NCBI GenBank assembly: GCA_049965455.1
Contig: JBMFWH010000051.1
Span: 1 to 9,141 of the forward strand
Direction of reading: 5' to 3'
Origin: JAVRLB01 sp049965455
GTDB taxonomy: Archaea; Thermoplasmatota; Thermoplasmata; Thermoplasmatales; ARK-15
DNA: 9,141 nucleotides
The stretch's first letter is position 1; each line of letters begins with the position of its first letter. Below are positions 1-4,694 of this stretch, piece after piece. A program made the translations under genes and the position numbers. Under the pieces are notes generated by a model. It saw only the letters and a program-made list of their open reading frames with translations, ran no database searches and had not been told where the DNA came from.

Positions 1-2
1 TA

Positions 3-245
3 GTAAGAAGATTGGGGAAAAATAAAGCAACAATCGCAGTTGCAAGAAGATTAGCACTGAAGATCTATGCAGTTCTTACAACTAAGAAACCATATGAAGA
101 AGGTTTTGAATTACTCTATGAAAGAAAATTGAAAAAATTAGAGCTAAGAGCTCAAAAAGCTAAGCCAATATTAGAAAAATCAAAAACCGAAAGTTTAATT
201 ATGGCCCTTGAGATACATTCTATGTTAAAAGAACCTTTTTCATGA
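3..245 (+). CDS. IS110/IS1111-type transposase, C-terminal fragment (cut by window edge)
   Basis: The frame is open from the first bases of the window (V-R-R before the TTG at 12), so this is the 3' end of a gene beginning upstream. The residues GKNKATIAVARRLALKIYAV, then a lysine-rich helical tail (YERKLKKLELRAQKAK), resemble the end of the C-terminal Transposase_20 domain of IS110-family recombinases. There, a conserved stretch of the type 'K..A..AVAR.L..I.Y..L' precedes a basic tail. The family moves IS elements as circular intermediates using a RuvC-like N-terminal DEDD domain, which lies outside the window. Whether the full gene is intact cannot be judged. The stop codon overlaps a sequence that could be the terminus of the neighbouring IS, so the tail may have been altered by that insertion. 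Family assignment rests on the short C-terminal motif only. Confidence 0.7.
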   Translation, partial: VRRLGKNKATIAVARRLALKIYAVLTTKKPYEEGFELLYERKLKKLELRAQKAKPILEKSKTESLIMALEIHSMLKEPFS

Positions 246-398
246 CACCTAAAAACATTATTAAATTTTACCATGACCTCCCTATTTTACAATTGAACAT
301 TTTTAAATCATAAAAAACAAGTTATTTGCTCCATTTTTACTATGTTTTTCATTTACTTTTTATTATTTTTCATGTTTTTTCGTTGATTTTTTCATAGC
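246..398. other. T-rich spacer between the two transposase genes
   Basis: This stretch is very AT-rich, with long T runs on the + strand, and lies between two transposase 3' ends facing each other. I see no gene or convincing hairpin in it. The T tracts near 340-380 could end transcription of the IS110-type gene. It must contain the right end of the IS110-type element and one end of the IS5-type element, but I could not define either precisely. Confidence 0.4.
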
Positions 399-1333
399 TT
401 ACGCTATCAATCCCCGTTTTTGCATTGACAAAAGAATGTTTAGATTATGCGCTAAACACATGAACATTGCCTTTACACGTACTCTGATTACTGTTGTTAC
501 TAATACATGACCTCCATGAAATACGCTCTTTATCACTGCATATGGTCTCTCTACTATCGATCTTTTTTTCGAAATTCTTAGATTCCTACGTATCGATGCT
601 ATTGGCAATTTGTCCTCTCCCTTTACTTTTTTGTCCATTGTCCCATCTATGCCTCTTGGTTCTACTCCATAGTATCCTTTGTCTCGGTATACTACTGATC
701 CCGGTATCGATAAATCTATCTTCGAATCGTGATCGCTTGCAGTGGTTACTGAATAATTTATTATCATTGACGATTTTCCTGATACTAACGTGTGCAATTT
801 GTAACCAAAATATAGCGTATCATTTTTCTTTGCCCATGTTCCATCTCGTGATCTCCTTGTTTTGGCATCTGCTCCTCGTCCTTTATTTTTGTTTTCTTCC
901 TTCTTTTTATTAGTTTTAGGTGGTGATTCTCCAGTTTTATTCCCATCCTTATTCTCTGCTGGTTGCGCTACTGTTTCTTGATCCAGATATTTCATTGGAT
1001 CTCCTTTGTCCTTTTTGTAGTTACCGTGCCCTGGATCTGACGTGATGAACGTAGCATCTTGTATTGTTCCATTCTTTACCTTTATCCCCTTGTTATTAAA
1101 CTGTTTCCATATTGCTTTCCATAATGTCTTGTCTGTCCCTGTCTTTGTCAACAATTCTCTGAAATGCCAGATCGTCTTTGCATCTGGTAGTTGATCTGGA
1201 TAATTAAGAAAGTTCCTGAATGTGAGCCGATCTATCAATTCATTCTCTAATTTTTCATCTGATGGATTATCATATACTGCCTGCAAAAATAGTACCTTTA
1301 CCATTACTATCTCATCGATATTGGATCTCCCTC

Positions 1334-1342
1334 CTTTCTCTG
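1334..1342. repeat. Target-site duplication of the MITE, left copy
   Basis: CTTTCTCTG, identical to 1498-1506. On the gene strand it is CAGAGAAAG, encoding part of the T-E-K of the transposase N-terminus. Only one copy is needed to restore the reading frame. Confidence 0.75.
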
Positions 1343-1347
1343 GGTCT

Positions 1348-1367
1348 TGTCAAATCTTCGTTGATAA
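1348..1367 (+). repeat. MITE terminal inverted repeat, left
   Basis: A 20-bp arm matching the reverse complement of 1474-1493 at 17 positions. The core TGTCAA and CGTTGA blocks are identical. Confidence 0.75.
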
Positions 1368-1473
1368 ATACGTATTATTTCATTTTGTCGAAGGCATAGC
1401 TTTTATCTGGATCATCTATTTTAAATCGTTTTCGAAATTATGCTATGTAGGATGATGAATGCTCTTTTTAATA

Positions 1474-1493
1474 TTTTCAACGGAGAATTGACA
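1474..1493 (-). repeat. MITE terminal inverted repeat, right
   Basis: The partner arm of 1348-1367, read on the minus strand. The three differences are scattered, suggesting either moderate age or naturally imperfect ends. Confidence 0.75.
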
Positions 1494-1497
1494 GTAT

Positions 1498-1506
1498 CTT
1501 TCTCTG
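1498..1506. repeat. Target-site duplication of the MITE, right copy
   Basis: CTTTCTCTG, the second copy of the 9-bp direct repeat. It lies 4 bp outside the right inverted repeat; the left copy lies 5 bp outside the left one. Confidence 0.75.
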
Positions 1507-1650
1507 TGTCATTATGATATAGGTCACTTACAATAGGTCTTAACGATTCCCAATCTATTATCTGGTTAAATTCAAATAGTTTATCTTTTGCCTTTAATTT
1601 CTCATATTCACTTTTTAAAAAGAAGTCTTCAAAGTTGTTCATGATTATGT

Positions 1651-1736
1651 ATATGACAAGCTCATGAATAAATATTTCTGTTACTGAGTATAGTAAAAAA
1701 CCTAGTAAACATCTAGGTTTTTAGAAGTTGTCATAT
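1651..1736. repeat. Nested palindromic region with a strong hairpin
   Basis: An outer perfect 9-bp inverted repeat is formed by ATATGACAA (1651-1659) and TTGTCATAT (1728-1736). Inside it, AAAAACCTAG (1696-1705) and CTAGGTTTTT (1713-1722) form a perfect 10-bp stem with a 7-base loop. The region separates the IS transposase start from the RidA gene. It may be an IS terminus, a leftover small element, or a hairpin influencing readthrough from the IS. The TTTTTAGA block at its right edge could also serve as the TATA box of the RidA gene. Confidence 0.55.
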
Positions 1737-1756
1737 TGTTAATCTATTCTCCTAGT

Positions 1757-2110
1757 ATGAAAGAAATTATAGAAATAGCTCAATTCAGCAAGGCAGGACC
1801 ATACTCATTTGCTGTAAGATCTAATAACCTTGTTTTTCTGTCTGGCCAGACAGGAGATGGCCCAGATTTTAAGAGTCAGTTCAATAATGCGATGAGCAAA
1901 ATAAAAACGATACTTGAAAAATCAGGCAGCAATCTTGAAAACGTGCTGAAAGTGACCGTGTATATATCTAATGCTCAATATTTTCAGGAAATGAATGCAT
2001 TATATGGTACTTACTTTAAAGATAAATACCCGGCCAGAACCACGGTTGTAACAGGATTTGCAAATGATAAAGTACTGGTAGAATTAGACATGATCAGCAG
2101 TGTAGATTAA
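1757..2110 (+). CDS. RidA (YjgF/YER057c/UK114) family enamine/imine deaminase
   Basis: Predicted cytosolic trimeric enzyme that hydrolyses reactive 2-aminoacrylate-type enamines/imines released by PLP enzymes, yielding 2-keto acids and ammonia; this role is from family knowledge. The 117-residue product has the normal length and layout. It shows GPYSFAV near residues 14-20, LSGQTG at 28-33, the arginine in YPARTTV (R94, equivalent to E. coli R105) and the VELDMI strand with E109 (equivalent to E120). The key carboxylate-binding Arg is therefore present and the protein is likely active. I chose the ATG at 1757 because it gives the usual RidA N-terminus (MKEIIEIAQFSKAGPYS). An in-frame TTG at 1736 would add seven atypical residues and fall inside the palindromic region. 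No clear Shine-Dalgarno is present. A TTTTTAGA block at 1718-1725 could act as TATA box with a very short leader. It converges with the MFS gene. Confidence 0.88.
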   Translation: MKEIIEIAQFSKAGPYSFAVRSNNLVFLSGQTGDGPDFKSQFNNAMSKIKTILEKSGSNLENVLKVTVYISNAQYFQEMNALYGTYFKDKYPARTTVVTGFANDKVLVELDMISSVD

Positions 2111-2237
2111 CACCAAAAGCATTCATTGGTAAGTATCAGTACAGAAAAATTGAAAATTTGATCAGAACTCATAGGGCTCATCATTACAGATCAGTAGACC
2201 CTCTTTTCATCATCTCAGTAGATTGTATAACATCTCC
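2111..2237. terminator. Convergent intergenic region with probable terminator tract for the MFS gene
   Basis: The space between the 3' ends of the RidA gene (+) and the MFS gene (-) holds no gene. On the minus strand, 2141-2160 reads CAAATTTTCAATTTTTCTGT, a pair of T tracts about 80-100 bases past the MFS stop that fits an archaeal oligo-T terminator. No strong hairpin was seen. Confidence 0.3.
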
Positions 2238-3359
2238 TTATTTATTATTTTTGTTAACAGCCGACAAAAATGCAAAAAGATACAAAACCGCCACGATAAA
2301 CGCCCCTGTCGCAGCTACGATCCATGGAAATGCATATCTCAATACTGTCGGAATCCCAGCAATAACAGGTCCTGCCACCAATCCTGCGCCGATCGAAGAC
2401 TCGAATATCCCTGTTTTGGAGGCAACACGGGCATTGAAAGATCTGTACACGCTTAACAGTACATTAAAGTAGATAAACCCCTGTCCGAATCCTATTATCG
2501 CCATGATAAGCAGCTGCATCCAGAATGAGTGATACAGATATAAGAATAGAATAAACACCTGCAATATTAACCCTGTCAAGCTCATAATTCGAATATTAAT
2601 TTTTTTAGTAAGCGCCCAAGATATGAAAAATGCCATGATCATGAATGCACCAGATACGGACATAATAAGCCCTGTATTGCTTATTCCGAGCATTATAACC
2701 TTTCCAAAGACCGGATAAAATGAGGATACTATAGCAGTCACGAACCCGTATGTGAAAATGGGCAGTGCAAGATCAAAAAAAGTGTTATATTTCAAAGTGT
2801 CCACAAACTCTAAATTCTGGATCCTGGCCGGTATTTTCAATGTTGCCATGGCACCGGAAACGGACAGTATCATGGCTATGGCAAGCGGCAAATAATACAG
2901 GTCCTGGATCATGAATGCTGCAAAGTAAGGTGCCAAGGTGGCGGCAATGCTCCATGAAAGCGTGTATACGAGTAGTGAAGTTTCCCTGTTGCGGGCATTG
3001 ATGCCGTGGGCATATGCTTCCATGGAAGGCCACACCATTGCCATTGATACTGCCTCCATCGCCCTTCCAATAATGAAATAGTCAGGGACCTTAATAAAAA
3101 AGTAAATTGATATCACTGTCGCATATAACAACATCCCTGATACCATCAAGTTCTTATGCCCCACTCTATCAGACACCTTCCCGAAATATGATGCTAGGCC
3201 AATGTAAACAAGCCCGTATGCAGAGCCCATAAGTCCCAGCGTGAATATGCTCGCGCCCACGTTTTTTGCGTAAATGGGCAGTATAAAGCGCATAGTGCTA
3301 AGCGGAAACTGTGCAAGCGTAGAGATCAAGAACAATAATATGATCTTATTGTCTTTCAT
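2238..3359 (-). CDS. Major facilitator superfamily (MFS) transporter
   Basis: Cytoplasmic-membrane secondary transporter of about 373 residues, with roughly twelve hydrophobic helices in two halves joined by a polar loop near residues 175-190. The MFS motif A, G-x3-D-R-x-G-x-K (GKVSDRVGHK, about residues 60-69), sits between helices 2 and 3. A second-half counterpart after helix 8 is weak. Substrate cannot be told; the length is typical of drug-efflux or sugar-type MFS proteins. I chose the ATG at 3359 because a TATA box centred at 3386 predicts transcription starting near 3360, which leaves the in-frame ATG at 3366-3368 outside the message; that alternative would add three residues (MKQ). 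The gene is divergent from the phosphotransferase, sharing a spacer of about 100 bp. Efflux of a small molecule related to the neighbouring kinase is possible but only inferred. Confidence 0.9.
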   Translation of the reverse strand: MKDNKIILLFLISTLAQFPLSTMRFILPIYAKNVGASIFTLGLMGSAYGLVYIGLASYFGKVSDRVGHKNLMVSGMLLYATVISIYFFIKVPDYFIIGRAMEAVSMAMVWPSMEAYAHGINARNRETSLLVYTLSWSIAATLAPYFAAFMIQDLYYLPLAIAMILSVSGAMATLKIPARIQNLEFVDTLKYNTFFDLALPIFTYGFVTAIVSSFYPVFGKVIMLGISNTGLIMSVSGAFMIMAFFISWALTKKINIRIMSLTGLILQVFILFLYLYHSFWMQLLIMAIIGFGQGFIYFNVLLSVYRSFNARVASKTGIFESSIGAGLVAGPVIAGIPTVLRYAFPWIVAATGAFIVAVLYLFAFLSAVNKNNK

Positions 3360-3381
3360 TTGTTTCATAAACGCTTACTGA

Positions 3382-3390
3382 ATATATAAA
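3382..3390 (-). promoter_or_regulatory. TATA box for the MFS gene
   Basis: The minus strand reads AATTTTATATATTC. The centre of TTTATATAT is about 27 bp before the ATG at 3359, the spacing expected for leaderless archaeal transcription. No Shine-Dalgarno precedes the start. Confidence 0.55.
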
Positions 3391-3428
3391 ATTAGAGTGC
3401 TTAAGGCTAATAAATTAAGAAAGATATG

Positions 3429-3437
3429 TTTTTATAC
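3429..3437 (+). promoter_or_regulatory. TATA box for the phosphotransferase gene
   Basis: TTTTTATAC is centred about 29 bp before the ATG at 3462. This fits a leaderless or nearly leaderless transcript. No Shine-Dalgarno is seen (TTAATGGTACCAG precedes the ATG). Confidence 0.55.
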
Positions 3438-3461
3438 AATGTGGAAGTTTAATGGTACCAG

Positions 3462-4385
3462 ATGAATGATTACAAAGAAGCTTTGTTATTGGATATAATA
3501 AATCATACATATCCTGAACTGAGCATAGAAAGCTACAGGTTATATGCTTGGAGCTGGAACAGTTATGTGGTTGAGATAAACGACAGCTTAATATTCAAGA
3601 TCCCGAAAACCGCAAAAAATCAAGCTTTGTTAGAGCGGGAAATCTCAGTATCTAATTTTCTGTCACAGCATCTGAAAGTATCGGTTCCAAGATACGAGTT
3701 TACAAAAAAATACAAGGATTCAAAGCTTGTGGCAGGATACAGAAAGATACCCGGCAGTCCGCTTACCAATCAAACTTATGCAGGGTTGAACATAGGCGCA
3801 CCTATGAGCAAGATCAGGGCCAAAGCCAAGATAATTGCCCAGCTTTCTGGAATATTGGTAACACTGCACAGTTTTCCAGTTGATGAGTTCATTAGCATGG
3901 GAGTGCCTGACGAAAGTGGAAAGCAGTGGAAAGAAAGGTACGAGCTGTTTTATTATGAAGTGCATGATGCCGTGTATCCATACTTGAAAAAGCCGTTGAA
4001 AAAGAAGATCGAAAAAGTGTTTGACAGGTTTTTGAACGACCAGACAAACTTTGAGTTTGAGCCAGCATTGATCCATGGCGATTTTGGAGGCTGGAACTTG
4101 CTTTTTGATGCTCTCACCATGAAAATAACAGGTGTCATAGACTGGGAAAACGCGGTGATCGGAGATGCAGCACTGGACTTTGCAGAGCTATTATATGATT
4201 ATGGACAGGAAGTCACAGAAAAGATATTGAAGCGTTATAATAGGAATATTGATGCAAGATTTGCAGAGCGCATGAAGTTTTACCGTTCAATGGCAGGTTT
4301 GCATGATGTTATATACGGTTCCAGAAACAGCGATATAGAGATATTGAAGCGCGGGCTGGACGCCATAAAACATGACCTTGGATAG
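3462..4385 (+). CDS. APH/choline-kinase-like small-molecule phosphotransferase
   Basis: Cytosolic kinase of the APH (aminoglycoside phosphotransferase) fold, transferring the ATP gamma-phosphate to a hydroxyl of a small molecule. The 307 residues show the expected order. The N-lobe has a candidate ATP-binding Lys in IFKIPK (about K46) and a helix-C glutamate near 58-60. A hinge follows around YRKIPGSPL (93-101). The catalytic Brenner motif is HGDFGGWN (H205, D207, N212), and the metal-binding IDWE has D227, followed by the family-typical GDAALDFAEL. All catalytic residues are present, so activity is likely. The substrate is unknown; relatives act on aminoglycosides, macrolides, homoserine, choline and fructosamine. 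The start at 3462 is supported by the TATA box position. A nearby out-of-frame ATG at 3466 is disregarded. The gene is divergent from an MFS transporter, an arrangement also seen in resistance or uptake/modification pairs, but nothing here fixes the role. Confidence 0.85.
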   Translation: MNDYKEALLLDIINHTYPELSIESYRLYAWSWNSYVVEINDSLIFKIPKTAKNQALLEREISVSNFLSQHLKVSVPRYEFTKKYKDSKLVAGYRKIPGSPLTNQTYAGLNIGAPMSKIRAKAKIIAQLSGILVTLHSFPVDEFISMGVPDESGKQWKERYELFYYEVHDAVYPYLKKPLKKKIEKVFDRFLNDQTNFEFEPALIHGDFGGWNLLFDALTMKITGVIDWENAVIGDAALDFAELLYDYGQEVTEKILKRYNRNIDARFAERMKFYRSMAGLHDVIYGSRNSDIEILKRGLDAIKHDLG

Positions 4386-4411
4386 ATATTTCAAGCCCAA
4401 AACTAATTGCT

Positions 4412-4419
4412 TTTATAAT
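4412..4419 (+). promoter_or_regulatory. TATA-like element before the small membrane-protein frame
   Basis: TTTATAAT is centred about 24 bp before the ATG at 4439. The position would suit leaderless expression of the short frame that follows, starting at the second of its two ATGs (4418 and 4439). Confidence 0.35.
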
Positions 4420-4637
4420 GCAGGATATAACAAACGAGATGATCGGGTGCGTCAATGCATTCATCACCTTGATCATTGCCGGATCTTCACCGCTGATCGG
4501 TCCAATATTCAGCGTCATGATCACTTATTTTTTATATTCCGACCATATTGCTTTCTGTAGAGCTGGTGTTTATGATTGTTTCTCCACCCATCTACTTCTT
4601 ATTCAAAAAATTGTTTTCAACATTCGCTAAAAATTGA
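4418..4637 (+). pseudogene. Small two-helix membrane protein, frameshifted in a T6 run
   Basis: The frame from ATG 4418 (or 4439) gives a hydrophobic segment, GCVNAFITLIIAGSSPLIG then IFSVMITYF. After that it turns into an unconvincing tail ending at 4630. Reading one base out after the T6 run at 4528-4533 gives YIPTILLSVELVFMIV, then SPPIYFLFKKLFSTFAKN and a stop at 4635-4637. That is a second membrane helix with a basic end, a far more natural C-terminus. With five Ts instead of six, one continuous protein of about 72 residues results. This could be a real inactivating mutation, a sequencing error, or slippage-dependent expression. I do not recognise the family. It lies between the phosphotransferase and the acylase, same strand. 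Confidence 0.45.
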
Positions 4638-4662
4638 CACAAGATCGCAAAAAAATCAAAAG

Positions 4663-4672
4663 TTATTTTAAT
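4663..4672 (+). promoter_or_regulatory. TATA box for the acylase operon
   Basis: TTATTTTAAT is centred about 27 bp before the ATG at 4695. It overlaps the upstream in-frame ATG at 4671, so that ATG would not be part of the transcript. Confidence 0.5.
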
Positions 4673-4694
4673 GTCTATTTTGATATCTATTTTT

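Larger units (their letters stand above)
1343..1497. mobile_element. MITE-like 155-bp insertion inside the IS transposase gene
   Basis: The insert is bounded by a 9-bp direct repeat, CTTTCTCTG, at 1334-1342 and 1498-1506. Near its ends are inverted repeats: TGTCAAATCTTCGTTGATAA at 1348-1367 and, on the other strand, TGTCAATTCTCCGTTGAAAA at 1474-1493, matching at 17 of 20 positions. It encodes no transposase. Removing it with one repeat copy restores the host gene exactly in frame, which identifies it as a later insertion. The architecture (short, TIRs, target duplication, no gene) is that of a non-autonomous element moved by a transposase from elsewhere. The parent family is not evident. Confidence 0.8.
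399..1642 (-). pseudogene. IS5-type DDE transposase, interrupted by a MITE-like insertion
   Basis: The gene reads leftwards from the ATG at 1642. Its first 48 codons (1499-1642, ending ...LYHNDTEK) run into inserted DNA. The rest resumes in another frame as KGGRSNIDEIVMVKVLFLQ and continues to the stop at 399-401. Deleting 164 bp (a 155-bp insert plus one 9-bp repeat) gives one frame of 359 residues. In that numbering the DDE triad is D141 (IQDATF), D266 (YRDKGYYG) and E310, with the IS4/IS5 signature R-x3-E-x6-K (RSIVERPYAVIK) near residues 306-317. A lysine-rich loop lies between the first two acidic residues. The N-terminal part (residues about 30-110) resembles the InsH/DUF772-type N-terminal domain of this family. 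All three catalytic residues lie in the intact 301-residue downstream frame (399-1304), but without the N-terminal DNA-binding part it is unlikely to work alone. Confidence 0.85.
242..1734 (-). mobile_element. IS5-type insertion sequence (termini tentative)
   Basis: The element carries the broken DDE transposase described separately. A possible pair of ends is ATGACA + CTAAAAAC at 242-256 and its inverted counterpart GTTTTTAG...TGTCAT at 1717-1734. The two matching blocks are separated by 3 extra bases in the right copy. The match is short and gapped, and no flanking target duplication was found. The presence of an IS is well supported by the transposase; these exact borders are not. Confidence 0.35.

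Noticed and set aside
246..398. Bridge-type guide RNA of the IS110-family element
   Set aside because: IS1111-type relatives can carry one after the transposase, but this stretch is only 153 bp, T-rich, partly belongs to another IS, and shows no convincing stem-loops.
494..913. A 139-codon frame on the + strand
   Set aside because: It lies wholly antisense to the transposase catalytic region, whose DDE motifs are clear. Its hydrophobic composition is what T-rich antisense reading produces.
1343..1497. A short reading frame inside the MITE (minus strand, RFKIDDPDKSYAFDKMK)
   Set aside because: It is under 25 codons with no start signal and no known motif. It is more easily seen as filler DNA between the inverted repeats.
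2158..2472. A 104-codon + strand frame across the RidA/MFS junction
   Set aside because: Most of it is antisense to the end of the MFS gene, it begins at a TTG without Shine-Dalgarno or TATA box, and it shows no recognisable motif.
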